From: Campylobacter concisus
GTDB lineage: Bacteria > Campylobacterota > Campylobacteria > Campylobacterales > Campylobacteraceae
Direction: 5' to 3'
DNA: 64,000 nt
Assembly: GCF_002913225.1 (NCBI RefSeq)
Contig: NZ_PPAW01000057.1
Location: forward strand, 1 to 64,000
How positions within the stretch are numbered: position 1 is the first letter of the stretch; every line of letters begins with the position of its first letter. Positions 17,529-26,887 of this stretch are shown in pieces. The position numbers and the translations under genes were made by a program. The notes under the pieces were generated by a model. That model saw only the letters and a program-made list of their open reading frames with translations, was not told the origin of the DNA and did no database searches.

Positions 17529-18185
17529 ATGAGTTTTCTATCTAAATTTAGTAAGGCTATCTTTGCCGTTGCAGTTGCTGGAGCGATCAGTGCGAGTGCA
17601 TTTAGCGAGGGCGAGGACTATGTCAAGCTTGAAAAGCCACTAAGTGTGGGACAAAACACGTTAGTTAAAATTTTTAGCTACGCTTGCCCATTTTGCTACA
17701 AGTACGACAAGAGCGTCACTCCAAAGGTAGTTGAGAAAATTCCTGGCCTAAAATACGAGCCATTTCACCTAAAGACAAAGGGTGATTACGGCGAGGTTGC
17801 GAGCAAGGTCTTTGCCGTGCTTATCGTTATGGACGAGGCAAAGGGAGTGAGCTTGTTTGATGAAAATTCACTATTTAAAAAGGCTAAATTTGCCTACTAT
17901 AAAGCTTACCACGACAAAAAAGAGCGCTGGAGCGATGGCAAAGACGCTGAGGGCTTTTTGAAAACCGGCCTTGATGCAGCTGGCGTTAGCAAAGCAGACT
18001 ACGAAAAAGAGCTGGCTAATCCAAAAGTGACTGAGCTACTTAAAAAGTGGGATGAGAGCTATGACGTGGCTAAAATTCAAGGCGTGCCAGCATTTGTCAT
18101 AAATGGCAAATATCTCATCATGACAAAATCAATCAGCTCGCTTGACGGCATGGCAGCACTCATCGAAGAGCTTCTTAAAAAATAA
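17529..18185 (+). CDS. dsbA: DsbA-family thiol:disulfide oxidoreductase
   Basis: 218 aa; signal peptide at 1-about 25, active site CPFC at Cys53-Cys56, and the cis-Pro loop QGVPAFV near 185. It introduces disulfide bonds into periplasmic proteins and is re-oxidised by its membrane partner, encoded 8 bp downstream. Ribosome site AAAGGAG precedes the ATG. The pairing with a DsbI-type partner makes it resemble the DsbL/DsbI pairs rather than a lone DsbA. Confidence 0.85.
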   Translation: MSFLSKFSKAIFAVAVAGAISASAFSEGEDYVKLEKPLSVGQNTLVKIFSYACPFCYKYDKSVTPKVVEKIPGLKYEPFHLKTKGDYGEVASKVFAVLIVMDEAKGVSLFDENSLFKKAKFAYYKAYHDKKERWSDGKDAEGFLKTGLDAAGVSKADYEKELANPKVTELLKKWDESYDVAKIQGVPAFVINGKYLIMTKSISSLDGMAALIEELLKK

Positions 18186-18193
18186 GGCGTCAC

Positions 18194-18814
18194 ATGAGCT
18201 TTTTTAAAAAAATGGCTAAATTTCAAGACTCACGCATCTCTTGGGCGATCTTAGTCTTTGTAAGCGTCGCGCTTATCGTTATCGCGCACTCGCTCTTTCA
18301 AAACTACGCCTATATGCCTCCTTGTGAGCAGTGCGTCTATATACGTTTTGCCTTTTTGTGTATGGCGCTTGGCGGTGTGATCGCTATCATAAATCCAAAA
18401 AATTTACTCTTTGCTCTAGTTGGCTACGTCTTTGCCTTTTGGGGAGCGGTGCAGGGCATAATGTATAGCGTAAAACTAGCTAAAATCCACGACGCAGTGC
18501 ATGGCGATGATCCTTTTGGCGTGCAGGGCTGCTCGACTGAGCCACACTATCCATTTGGCTTGCCGCTTGAGAAGTGGGCGCCTGACTGGTTTATGCCAAC
18601 GGGCGACTGCGGCTATGACAGCCCTATGGTGCCTGATGGAGCGGTGCTAAGCGATTTGCAAAAGAGCATAGTTGATCTTTACGCAGACGGCTGGTATCTT
18701 GTGCCGTCTTCTAAATTTATGTCGATGGCAGATTGCACGCTGCTTGGTTTTGGCGTTTGTTTTGTTGTGCTTTCACTTATGCTTGTTTCAAAGCTTTTAT
18801 CTTTTAAGAAATAA
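18194..18814 (+). CDS. dsbI: DsbB/DsbI-family membrane disulfide oxidoreductase
   Basis: 206 aa with four predicted membrane helices. The first periplasmic loop has CEQC (about residues 39-42). The long second loop has the further Cys in QGCSTEP and GDCGYD that pass oxidising equivalents from quinone to the DsbA partner. The enlarged second loop is typical of DsbI rather than DsbB. It shares a transcript with the DsbA gene. Confidence 0.82.
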   Translation: MSFFKKMAKFQDSRISWAILVFVSVALIVIAHSLFQNYAYMPPCEQCVYIRFAFLCMALGGVIAIINPKNLLFALVGYVFAFWGAVQGIMYSVKLAKIHDAVHGDDPFGVQGCSTEPHYPFGLPLEKWAPDWFMPTGDCGYDSPMVPDGAVLSDLQKSIVDLYADGWYLVPSSKFMSMADCTLLGFGVCFVVLSLMLVSKLLSFKK

Positions 18815-18819
18815 ATTTT

Positions 18820-18844
18820 AGTTAGCCCTATTTTTGGGCTAACT
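18820..18844 (+). terminator. Hairpin after dsbI
   Basis: AGTTAGCCC (18820-18828) pairs with GGGCTAACT (18836-18844), a 9-bp stem with a T-rich loop, 6 nt after the dsbI stop. It separates the Dsb genes from the two-component operon. Confidence 0.5.
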
Positions 18845-18861
18845 TAGGATATACTGCGCGC

Positions 18862-20511
18862 ATGGGTATTAATTTAAAATCACAAAATATTAAAATTTAT
18901 GCGATCATCTTGCTAGCAAGCCTCTTTGTCGTACTTCTTGGGCTAAATAGCTACAACAATGCAAAAGAAAAGATCATCGAACTATCTGATAAAAACAACA
19001 TCGCAGTTAGTAAAAACATCGTTAGCAACTTTCAAATTTGGCTTGATGAGCGCTTAAATTCGCTCGTCCGTGCGTCAAAATTTATCCAAAACTCTGGCAT
19101 CATAGATGACGATGCTAAGGTGGCAAATTTCATAAAGCTCTTTAAAGAAAATGCAAAAGAATTTGATCTCATGCAGCTTCTAAGAGAGGATGGCGAGATC
19201 TTTGTAGATGGGCAAAAGATCTCAGAAGAGGTGATGTCAAAGCGTGAGCGAGCGGGGCTTATCTGGTATGTCGAGACAAAAAATACAAATGCCCCAAGCG
19301 TAAATTTCATGCAAAATCACAAAATTTTAAAGGACTCTACTTTAAATTTATGTGTGCCAGTTGAAAAGGATAATAAATTTGAGGCGGCACTTTGTGGCGT
19401 CGTGCGCATAGGCACTATCTTTGATAGCATCAAAAACTTTAGCCTTGCACCAAATTCTTACTCATTTTTAGTAACTCACAGCGGCGAGATACTCACATCG
19501 ATGGCCGATGCGACGCTAAAAAGAGAGATCGAGGAGAAATTTAAGGAGCTATTTTTAAAAGATGAGGACATCACCAGCCTAAAGATAGGGCAAAATTTGA
19601 TCCAAGTAGCCGAGATACCGACGATGAACTGGTTTATCGGAGCTGGCACAAACAACGAAGAAGAAATTTTAGCCATGACAAGAGAGGCGCTAAAAAATGC
19701 TCTAAATTTACTCTTTGCTTTCGTCGCACTTGCATTTTTGGCAAACAGCCTGCACAACTTTATGTATAACAAGATAAAAAAGGTGCAAGATGAGTATGAG
19801 ACCTTGCTGGCGCACAGAGCCAAGATGAGCGAGGCTGGGGAGCTGATAAGCGGCATAAGTCATCAGTTCATCCAGCCAGTAAATTCGCTAAAACTTATGC
19901 TAAGCTCGGCGATAATGCTAAAAAAAGAGGGCAAGCTAAGCGATGAGGAGCTTTTAAATTTATTAAAAAAAGGGCAAAGCTCGATCGAGCTACTTTCAAA
20001 AACAATCGAAATTTTTAGAAATTTTTACAAAAGCGCTGAAAATGTGAGCGAATTTGAGATCCAAACAAGCGTTAGAAATTTAATAACACTTATGCACACA
20101 GAGCTTAGCCGTGCAAATGTGAGCGTGAAATTTAGCGGATTTGAAGAGATGAAAGTCTGTCAGATAGAAAACATAATCCAGCAAATTTTACTAATCCTAA
20201 TCCACAACGCAAAGGACTCACTAGTTGAGAGCTACAAAGATGAGCCACTAAAGCGCGTGATAGAGCTAAAATTTAGAAGCTTTGAAGATAAGTGCTACAT
20301 CGGCGTTTACGATAATGGCGGCGGCGTAAGCCACGAGATGAGTAAGAAAATTTTTACCTGGCTAAACACGACTAAAAAGCAAGGAAATGGCATAGGACTT
20401 TACTTCGCTAAAAAGCTCGCACGTGAGAAGTTAAATGGCGATATCACGCTTGCGCATAACATAAAGCCAACGATTTTTGAGCTAAGTTTTGAGAGGAATT
20501 TAAAGGGTTAA
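18862..20511 (+). CDS. Sensor histidine kinase with double-Cache sensor
   Basis: 549 aa inner-membrane kinase: membrane helix at about 11-29, a periplasmic double-Cache-type domain (about 35-270), a second helix at about 275-297, a phospho-acceptor His in SGISHQFIQPVNSL (near 334), and a HATPase domain with the N box (LIHNAKDSL, near 446) and G boxes DNGGG and GNGIGLYFAKK. It is followed 3 bp later by its response regulator. The next gene downstream is the large adhesin, so adhesin expression is the natural candidate output. Confidence 0.88.
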   Translation: MGINLKSQNIKIYAIILLASLFVVLLGLNSYNNAKEKIIELSDKNNIAVSKNIVSNFQIWLDERLNSLVRASKFIQNSGIIDDDAKVANFIKLFKENAKEFDLMQLLREDGEIFVDGQKISEEVMSKRERAGLIWYVETKNTNAPSVNFMQNHKILKDSTLNLCVPVEKDNKFEAALCGVVRIGTIFDSIKNFSLAPNSYSFLVTHSGEILTSMADATLKREIEEKFKELFLKDEDITSLKIGQNLIQVAEIPTMNWFIGAGTNNEEEILAMTREALKNALNLLFAFVALAFLANSLHNFMYNKIKKVQDEYETLLAHRAKMSEAGELISGISHQFIQPVNSLKLMLSSAIMLKKEGKLSDEELLNLLKKGQSSIELLSKTIEIFRNFYKSAENVSEFEIQTSVRNLITLMHTELSRANVSVKFSGFEEMKVCQIENIIQQILLILIHNAKDSLVESYKDEPLKRVIELKFRSFEDKCYIGVYDNGGGVSHEMSKKIFTWLNTTKKQGNGIGLYFAKKLAREKLNGDITLAHNIKPTIFELSFERNLKG

Positions 20512-20514
20512 AAG

Positions 20515-21192
20515 ATGCAAGAGGCACTAGAAATTTTAAAAAAAGTATCTATCTTAGTAGCTGAGGATGACGAGATGGCAAGGGAGCTCATCATCACTGG
20601 ACTTAAGCCATACTGCGGTCAGGTCGTAGGTGCAAAAGATGGGCAAGATGGGCTGGAGAAATTTAAAAAACAGGGCTTTGACATCGTGATGAGCGACATT
20701 CACATGCCAGTGCTAAATGGCTTTGAGATGATGAATGAGATAAAAAAGCTAAAGCCTCATCAGAAATTTATCGTCTTTACTTCATACGATAGCGATGAAA
20801 ATTTGATCAAGAGTTATGAGCAGGGCGCGACCTTGTTTTTGAAAAAACCTATCGATATAAAGGATCTTAGATCGATGCTGATAAGCCTAAGCTTCGAGCG
20901 AGATGAGAAGCTAGTGCGACTAAGTGATGAGGTGAGTATAAATTTAAAAAAAGAGAAAATTTATAAAAATGGCAATGAGCTATACCTTAGCTTTTTGCAA
21001 AATAAGATATTTTGGCTATTTGCCTACAACCTAAACAAGCTTGTCACCTACGAGATGATAGAGGAATTTGTCTATGAGAGTACCGAGGTGAGCAAGGCTG
21101 CGATACAAAATGTCGTGCTTCGCCTAAAACGCGAGCTTGGCGTGAAATTTAAAAACATCAGCGAGAGTGGGTATATCTTAGTCGTACCATAG
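20515..21192 (+). CDS. OmpR-family response regulator
   Basis: 225 aa: receiver domain with acidic cluster EDD (17-19), phospho-acceptor Asp61 in VMSDIHMP, Thr/Ser at about 89-90 and Lys at 110-111, then an OmpR/PhoB-type winged helix (about 145-225) ending in the usual GYILVVP beta hairpin. It is partnered with the kinase at 18862. Its stop codon lies inside the palindrome that precedes the adhesin gene, one reason to suspect that this regulator binds the four copies of that palindrome. Confidence 0.88.
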   Translation: MQEALEILKKVSILVAEDDEMARELIITGLKPYCGQVVGAKDGQDGLEKFKKQGFDIVMSDIHMPVLNGFEMMNEIKKLKPHQKFIVFTSYDSDENLIKSYEQGATLFLKKPIDIKDLRSMLISLSFERDEKLVRLSDEVSINLKKEKIYKNGNELYLSFLQNKIFWLFAYNLNKLVTYEMIEEFVYESTEVSKAAIQNVVLRLKRELGVKFKNISESGYILVVP

Positions 21193-21202
21193 TACAATAG
21201 AC
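21183..21202 (+). promoter_or_regulatory. Adhesin-regulon palindrome, copy 1
   Basis: CGTACCATAGTACAATAGAC, a match to TTGTAC-N4-GTACAA with one arm imperfect. It overlaps the response-regulator stop codon, 60 bp upstream of the 1358-aa adhesin start. TACAAT could also serve as a -10 element. Confidence 0.6.
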
Positions 21203-21262
21203 AAAGCTCTTTTAAAATAATAAAATATACTATTATTGAAGTAAAACAAAAAGGTAAAGAAC

Positions 21263-21697
21263 ATGTCAAACAAAATCGGCATTATAAAAAGCATCTCACA
21301 AGGATCAAGTGTAATCGCAACTGCAAAGGACGGCACACAAAGAGTGTTAAAAGTAGGCGATGAAATTTTTCTTGGTGAGACTATACAAACAACTGATATT
21401 GACTCAAAAGTAGTCATAACTGCAAACGATGGCAAAGACATTGCGATCATCGGAAAAGATACCCTAAATTTAGACAAGAGCGTAGCTCACAATGAGAGCT
21501 TTGGTGATGATAGCGTAGCTGATGTAAGTGCTATACAAAAAGCACTTCTTGATGGCGCAAACATCACAGATCTTGAAGAGACAGCAGCTGGTGGTAACGC
21601 AGCAGCTGGAGCTGGTGGAGATGGTGTAAGCTTAGGTGCTGCAAGCTTTGAAGAGGGTGGTCACTACTCAAACATTACTGATGATTATAGAAATTTA
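21263..21697 (+). repeat. 435-bp identical repeat, copy A (adhesin N-terminus)
   Basis: Base for base identical to 28885-29319 as far as I can read. It covers the retention module, the TAAG motif and the linker. The sequences diverge at once after this segment and just upstream of the start codon. Confidence 0.9.
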
Positions 21698-24600
21698 CCT
21701 GATTCAAACAGAGCCTTTCAAGCTCCAGAGAACTCAATCGGCGGCTACAATGACGGCAACGCAGGTGCTGGCAGCAAGACACCAGATGTGATATCTCCAA
21801 TCAGTGTTGATATCAAAACTTTAACTGATGACTTTGGCACTATAAAAGGCGACCACAGCCTAGATGATGCGCAAATGGTACCCCGCACAAATGACGCTAC
21901 TCCAACTATTAGCGGCACAGTAGATCCAGCTGCTGTAAGAGCGGTTGTTAGCGTGCTTGACAAGGACGGACACGAAGTCTTTACAAAAACTCTAAATCCA
22001 AGCGACTATGCTGATGGTAAATTTAAATTTACAACTAACGAGTTAAGCGTAAATGGCAATCATGATGGCAATTATGAAGTAAAAATAGTAGCTACTGGAA
22101 GAGACGGCAATACTGCAACAGATAGTGGCGACTTCGTACTTGATACGACTGCAAAGATCACTATAAATGTTGAAACAGAGATGAGCCTTGTAAAAGAGTC
22201 TGAGATGAGTAGCGGACTAAAAGGAAGTTTTTGGTTTAACCACATTAAAGAACCAGGCATTAGTGGCACTGAGCTAAGACCTTATGCCTTTAATAATACA
22301 ACATACGCTCATAACGGTATGAAACAAAATGATTTTATTGATCTTTATACTTCAAATACCAAACCTTGGGCAAGCTTTAAAGCAAAAGAGCTAAATTTCC
22401 AACAAGGTAAAGGTGGCGATAGAGATTTTTTGGAAACTGATCCAGGCGCAGCCTCAGGACTTGATGGTGCTCATAATATGGTCGGCAAGGTCGATCTTGA
22501 TGGTAATGTAGTAACTCCAAATAATGAATGGGTAGCTCCAAATTTCAAAGCACTTGAGTATTTTATCGACAACGCAAAAGGCAGTGAGATAAAAGAACTA
22601 AGACCAGCTCCTATCGGCAAAAACACAACAGCTGGTGCGATGGTAAATTTAAAAGGCACTATGTATCTTGAGCAAGGGGACTATAAATTTGACGCAAAAG
22701 GCACTGATGATAGCGTAAGGTTTAAGGTTGATGGTAAGATCATGGTCGATTATGACACTATCCACTCAGAAAATAGTGCCACAGTTACAACTTTACACGT
22801 TGATAAAGCAGGTTACTATAACTTTGATATGAGCTATGCAAACTATATCTTTTGGGGCAAGTTAAAACTAACCGTTTCAAAAAATAACGGACCTGAGAGC
22901 ATACTTGGCTCAGAAGCAAGTGGCATAAAACTAAATTCAACTGACTTTGATAGCTACATAGATCCTGAAACAAGAAATGTCTATAAAGTAACTCAAAAGA
23001 TCACAGGAACTGTTGATAATGTAGAAGATGGACAGATCGTAACTGTCACATCAAGCACAGGCGAGAGCCATACAGCTAAAGTGGTAGATGGTAAATATGA
23101 AGTTGAGTTTAAAACGATCGATCCAAAAGCGACATATACCGCAAAAGTTAGCGACCTTGTAGGCAACGAGGCAGAGGCAGAATCAAGTAAGATAAATGTC
23201 GCGACAGACCTAATAAACGCGATAGATAATGATGCAAGCGTTGTAAGTGCAAATACAAACACAGGTATAAACGATGCAACTAAATATTATAAATATACAA
23301 CTGATGACATCGCTCAAACTGATAAATTTTCAACCAACGCACCACTACCTGTTCTAAGCGACAAGACTCCGACATTTACAGGTGAGATAGATAAAAACGC
23401 AGCCAGCGCTGAGATCGTTGTGCTTGATAAAGACGGACATAAGGTCTTTACAAAAGTGCTTAATCAAAGCGAATTTTCAAATGGTAAATTTGAAGTTACA
23501 TCTGATAGCTTAGAGGATGGCAACTATAAGATCAAAGCAACTGCTATCTTTAAAAATGGCGATAACGAGACAAAAAGCACGGTAGTGAGTGATTTTGTGG
23601 TTGATAAGACACCGGTTACTATAGAAAAGATCAAGGTTATAGAAAATGACAATGATGGGTTAAAACATACGATCAATTTTAACCTCAAAAACTATGAGGA
23701 TGGCTATAAGATCGATAGTATAAAAATGTTAAAAGCTGACGGAACTACTGAGAACGTCCCTTTTGACATAACTAAGCTAACTAATGGCGTGCTAAGTGTT
23801 AAATACGACCACAAGATAAAACTAGGCGATAAGATCGAAGTTGAGATGACTGATAAAGCTGGCACAAAATATACTCATGTAAATGAAATTTTAGTTCCAG
23901 CTATGACGCAGTTTGAAAATAGTAACGACACAACTACAAATGCTACTGGTCGCTCAGCTGAAAAAATTTGGGGCACTATGGATATGAGCGAGGATGGCTT
24001 TAGAGCCGATGGCTCAAGGATCGTTTCAAATGACGCTGTCCCATATATAAGAGCCGTAGTGCCAAAAGATAGAGAAATACCTGCAAGTAATTTTGTAGCA
24101 ACAAATGTTGATACTGGCGAGATAAAAAATCTTGCAATTCAATCTAGAAATGAAGGTCCTATTGGAAATGTAACACCAGAACATTACGATAGGATCACTG
24201 GCTTTAATAATAAAATATTTAGTGGTCTTGAAGGAATGCAAGATGGAGTTTATAAACTTTCTATCGATGGCAAATATGGAAATGGCGATAAATTTCTCTT
24301 TAACTCTATTCAATTTACGATCGATGCAACAGCTGCAACGATAGATAACTCAAATTTTAACTACGATGCAGCAGCTAGAAAAACCACATGGAGTGGAAAA
24401 CTAAGTGAAAATGGAGATGTTGCAAGCTATACACTAAAAGAACACTTTGAAGAGGCAGCAAAAGGCATATCTTTGAAAGATAGTATCACTATAAGAGATG
24501 CTAATGGCAATATAATACAAATAGATAGTGTGGATATAGATGATGATGGGCACTTTAGAGCTATATTTAACGGCGATGTAAAAGCAAGTGATGTCTATCT

Positions 24601-25339
24601 ACAAATTTCTGATATCGCTAAAAATACAAGAGTAGTTGCAGACAATGACAATAATAATGTCATCAAAACAAGTGAAGGCAACGACATCATCAATGTTGGA
24701 AATGGCGATAACATCATACATGCAGGTGGTGGAGAAAATGTCATCACAACAGGAAATGGTAAAAACAGGATAATAACTGGCAATAGTGATGATGTGATAA
24801 CTACTGGAAGTGGCGATGACTATATTGATTCAGGCTTAGGCAACTATAATGGTTCAAAAATAGGCGATAAGGTAAATGCTGGAAGTGGCGATGATAGAGT
24901 TGTGTTTAACTATAACGGAGGTATGTCGCTAGTTCAAAGACTTGATGGTGGAGAGGGCACTGATACGCTCATTATGCGTCCAGTGACAAAGGATAGCACT
25001 ATTGATTTTAATAAGATAAATGGTAAAGAATTTAATAGCACTATCCAAAATTTTGAGAAAATTCAGCTTGGTGCAGACGCTGATGGTAACGACACTCAAG
25101 CCATAAAAATGTTAAATTTAAAACCAGATGATGCTTTAAGTATTACTGACAACATAAATACTATCTTGAAGATAGATGGCAAAAATGATGACAGCATCTC
25201 TTTAAAAGGATTTACAAAAACTAATGACCAAACTAATGTCGAGCATGGATATACAAGATATGAGGGTCAAACAAGCTCAGCTACTCCGACGACTATCTAT
25301 ATAGATGTCGATAACGATATAAACAAACAACTTGTATAA
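21263..25339 (+). CDS. Large LapA-like RTX adhesin with retention module and PA14-like domain
   Basis: 1358 aa, acidic, almost Cys-free, no Sec signal peptide: a type I secretion layout. Residues 1-75 form a LapA-type retention module, followed by TAAG at 107-110, the motif cut by LapG proteases and at the same position as in Pseudomonas LapA. Then come an Ig-like repeat (about 213-300), a PA14-like sugar-binding domain (about 310-545), a second Ig-like repeat (about 700-790), RTX nonapeptides (about 1131-1215; GNGDNIIHAGGGE style, calcium-binding) and a C-terminal secretion signal ending TTIYIDVDNDINKQLV. No secretion or LapG/LapD genes are in the window. The first 435 bp are identical to the gene at 28885. 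Confidence 0.85.
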   Translation: MSNKIGIIKSISQGSSVIATAKDGTQRVLKVGDEIFLGETIQTTDIDSKVVITANDGKDIAIIGKDTLNLDKSVAHNESFGDDSVADVSAIQKALLDGANITDLEETAAGGNAAAGAGGDGVSLGAASFEEGGHYSNITDDYRNLPDSNRAFQAPENSIGGYNDGNAGAGSKTPDVISPISVDIKTLTDDFGTIKGDHSLDDAQMVPRTNDATPTISGTVDPAAVRAVVSVLDKDGHEVFTKTLNPSDYADGKFKFTTNELSVNGNHDGNYEVKIVATGRDGNTATDSGDFVLDTTAKITINVETEMSLVKESEMSSGLKGSFWFNHIKEPGISGTELRPYAFNNTTYAHNGMKQNDFIDLYTSNTKPWASFKAKELNFQQGKGGDRDFLETDPGAASGLDGAHNMVGKVDLDGNVVTPNNEWVAPNFKALEYFIDNAKGSEIKELRPAPIGKNTTAGAMVNLKGTMYLEQGDYKFDAKGTDDSVRFKVDGKIMVDYDTIHSENSATVTTLHVDKAGYYNFDMSYANYIFWGKLKLTVSKNNGPESILGSEASGIKLNSTDFDSYIDPETRNVYKVTQKITGTVDNVEDGQIVTVTSSTGESHTAKVVDGKYEVEFKTIDPKATYTAKVSDLVGNEAEAESSKINVATDLINAIDNDASVVSANTNTGINDATKYYKYTTDDIAQTDKFSTNAPLPVLSDKTPTFTGEIDKNAASAEIVVLDKDGHKVFTKVLNQSEFSNGKFEVTSDSLEDGNYKIKATAIFKNGDNETKSTVVSDFVVDKTPVTIEKIKVIENDNDGLKHTINFNLKNYEDGYKIDSIKMLKADGTTENVPFDITKLTNGVLSVKYDHKIKLGDKIEVEMTDKAGTKYTHVNEILVPAMTQFENSNDTTTNATGRSAEKIWGTMDMSEDGFRADGSRIVSNDAVPYIRAVVPKDREIPASNFVATNVDTGEIKNLAIQSRNEGPIGNVTPEHYDRITGFNNKIFSGLEGMQDGVYKLSIDGKYGNGDKFLFNSIQFTIDATAATIDNSNFNYDAAARKTTWSGKLSENGDVASYTLKEHFEEAAKGISLKDSITIRDANGNIIQIDSVDIDDDGHFRAIFNGDVKASDVYLQISDIAKNTRVVADNDNNNVIKTSEGNDIINVGNGDNIIHAGGGENVITTGNGKNRIITGNSDDVITTGSGDDYIDSGLGNYNGSKIGDKVNAGSGDDRVVFNYNGGMSLVQRLDGGEGTDTLIMRPVTKDSTIDFNKINGKEFNSTIQNFEKIQLGADADGNDTQAIKMLNLKPDDALSITDNINTILKIDGKNDDSISLKGFTKTNDQTNVEHGYTRYEGQTSSATPTTIYIDVDNDINKQLV

Positions 25340-25364
25340 AATTTGGGCTTTTTAGCCCAAATTT
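25339..25364 (+). terminator. Terminator of the 1358-aa adhesin gene
   Basis: AAATTTGGGC (25339-25348) and GCCCAAATTT (25355-25364) form a perfect 10-bp stem with a T-rich loop, followed by CTTCTTTT. It overlaps the stop codon region. Confidence 0.75.
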
Positions 25365-25414
25365 CTTCTTTTAAATTTCTATTTTACTCCCAAAAAACGC
25401 TCTTAAAACCATCT

Positions 25415-25435
25415 TTGTACCAAAGTACAATATAC
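25415..25435 (+). promoter_or_regulatory. Adhesin-regulon palindrome, copy 2
   Basis: A TTGTAC-CAAA-GTACAA perfect palindrome followed by TATAC, 52 bp upstream of the 178-aa gene. Same layout as the copies at 28813 and 31321. Confidence 0.65.
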
Positions 25436-25487
25436 AAATTTAATAAAAAACACTAGAATAAATCAAAAAATAAAATAAGGAATAAAG

Positions 25488-26024
25488 ATGGCAGCTGTAG
25501 CCGGCAAGGTAAAAAGCGTCACATCTGATGTTATAGCGATAGATAAAAACGACCGTGTAAGAGTTCTAAACGTAGATGATGAGGTTTATATCGGAGAGAG
25601 TATAAAGGGCGAGAGCCAAAGTGCTAGCGTGACTATCACAGCAGTGGATGGTAGCGACATATCACTAAATGGATATGACACGATATGGCTTGATAGTAGC
25701 GTGGTAAGTGCTGATACTAGCGCTGAAAATAGCATCGATACTGATGCGCTTTTTAGAGCGCTTCTTGGAGAAAACTACGCTGAGATACTTGATCAGATGA
25801 ATGAAAAAGTAGAAGATATGTTTGCAAAAACGCAGACAAATGAGACTGAAAACAGCTCAAATAGCCTTGAGGACAGTGAAAATTTAGCAGACAAACATAG
25901 CGCAAATGATGAGATTTTATCTGACTCAAATGAGCTAAAAGTAGATAACTCTTACGAGCATACAAATTTTGACGCAACTACGATATATATCGAGATCGAT
26001 AACGATCTAAATAAACTTTCATAA
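25488..26024 (+). CDS. Miniature LapA-like protein: retention module plus secretion tail only
   Basis: 178 aa. Residues 1-75 are a divergent retention module (AGKVKSV, then VRVLNVDDEVYIGESI and ITAVDGSDISLNGYDTIWL), like the N-terminus of the two big adhesins. The C-terminus TTIYIEIDNDLNKLS closely resembles the end of the 1358-aa adhesin. Between them lies only a short acidic helical linker: no Ig, PA14 or RTX repeats, and no TAAG site. It would plug into the same secretion channel but expose nothing and resist LapG. It has its own palindrome, ribosome site (AAGGAA) and terminator. A role as competitor or plug is inference. Confidence 0.7.
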   Translation: MAAVAGKVKSVTSDVIAIDKNDRVRVLNVDDEVYIGESIKGESQSASVTITAVDGSDISLNGYDTIWLDSSVVSADTSAENSIDTDALFRALLGENYAEILDQMNEKVEDMFAKTQTNETENSSNSLEDSENLADKHSANDEILSDSNELKVDNSYEHTNFDATTIYIEIDNDLNKLS

Positions 26025-26046
26025 ATTTGAGCCTCTTGGCTCAAAT
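26025..26046 (+). terminator. Terminator of the 178-aa gene
   Basis: ATTTGAGCC (26025-26033) pairs with GGCTCAAAT (26038-26046) around a TCTT loop, followed by CTTTTT. It starts directly after the stop codon. Confidence 0.8.
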
Positions 26047-26111
26047 CTTTTTAAAAACTCAAATTTAACTAACATCTCTTATAATAAGCCAAAATTTACA
26101 AAAGGAAAACG

Positions 26112-26846
26112 ATGAAGAAAATTTTAATCATCGCAGGCTCTTGCAATAGCGGCACAGCAGGACTTCAGGCTGATATAAAGACATGCGCTAGGCTAAACTG
26201 CTATAGCGCAACGGCAGTCACTTCGCTTGTTGCTGAGACCACAGACGCGATAAAAAGCGTAGTTTGTCTTGAACCTAGCTTTGTTAAAGACCAGCTTAGC
26301 ACGCTTGCGGAGGAATTTAGCTTTGATGCCATAAAGATCGGTATGCTCTTTAGCGAGGAGATAATGGACGTGGTGTATGAGTTTTTACTCACACAAAAGT
26401 GCAAGATCGTGCTTGATCCAGTCTGCGTTTCAAAGAGCGGCCACAAGCTCATAAAAGATAGCGCAGTAGAAAAGCTAAAAGAGCTAATGAAGCTTGCCAC
26501 CGTCGCCACGCCAAATTTAGACGAGGCAAATGTCCTTTTTGGTGAAAATTTTAAAGATCTGCCTTGCGATATCATCGTGAAAAAAAGAGTGGGCGAGGGA
26601 AATAGCATAGATACGCTTTATAGAAAAGATGGCTCACTGCAAAATTTCAAAACCCCGCTTGCTAGCCCGCTTATTATGAGTGGCACGGGATGTAGCTTTT
26701 CAACAGCGCTTGCTTGCTATCTAGCAAAGGGAAAGAGCCTAGAGGAGGCTATAGGGCTTTCAAAAGAGTATATCTGCTCCATTATAAAAGAGAGTATCGA
26801 CACAAAGTTAGGCAAAAACCGCCTACTTTGGCACGGAGCGAAGTAA
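26112..26846 (+). CDS. thiD: Hydroxymethylpyrimidine/phosphomethylpyrimidine kinase
   Basis: Thiamine-pyrimidine branch kinase that phosphorylates HMP and then HMP-phosphate. The 244-aa protein has the ribokinase-fold N-terminal GSCNSGTAGLQADIK, the conserved ATAVTSLVAE and the anion-hole/catalytic motif SGTGCSFSTALACYL near the C-terminus. Convergent with ilvD, sharing a long terminator palindrome. It lies between two adhesin-type genes but is unrelated to them. Confidence 0.9.
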   Translation: MKKILIIAGSCNSGTAGLQADIKTCARLNCYSATAVTSLVAETTDAIKSVVCLEPSFVKDQLSTLAEEFSFDAIKIGMLFSEEIMDVVYEFLLTQKCKIVLDPVCVSKSGHKLIKDSAVEKLKELMKLATVATPNLDEANVLFGENFKDLPCDIIVKKRVGEGNSIDTLYRKDGSLQNFKTPLASPLIMSGTGCSFSTALACYLAKGKSLEEAIGLSKEYICSIIKESIDTKLGKNRLLWHGAK

Positions 26847-26875
26847 ATTTAAGCCTAAAATTTAGGCTTAAATTT
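26845..26875. terminator. Bidirectional terminator between thiD and ilvD
   Basis: A 31-nt perfect inverted repeat: 15-base arms at 26845-26859 and 26861-26875, core AAGCCTAAA/TTTAGGCTT. A-runs and T-runs at the ends suit both strands. It overlaps the thiD stop codon. Confidence 0.75.
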
Positions 26876-26887
26876 GATAGTTTTAGC

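Noticed and set aside
22785-24783. Minus-strand ORFs of 60-95 codons inside the large adhesin gene, and similar ones in other genes
   Set aside because: They are shadows of the coding strand: no ribosome sites, Ser/Leu-rich composition typical of antisense frames, and fully inside well-supported genes.
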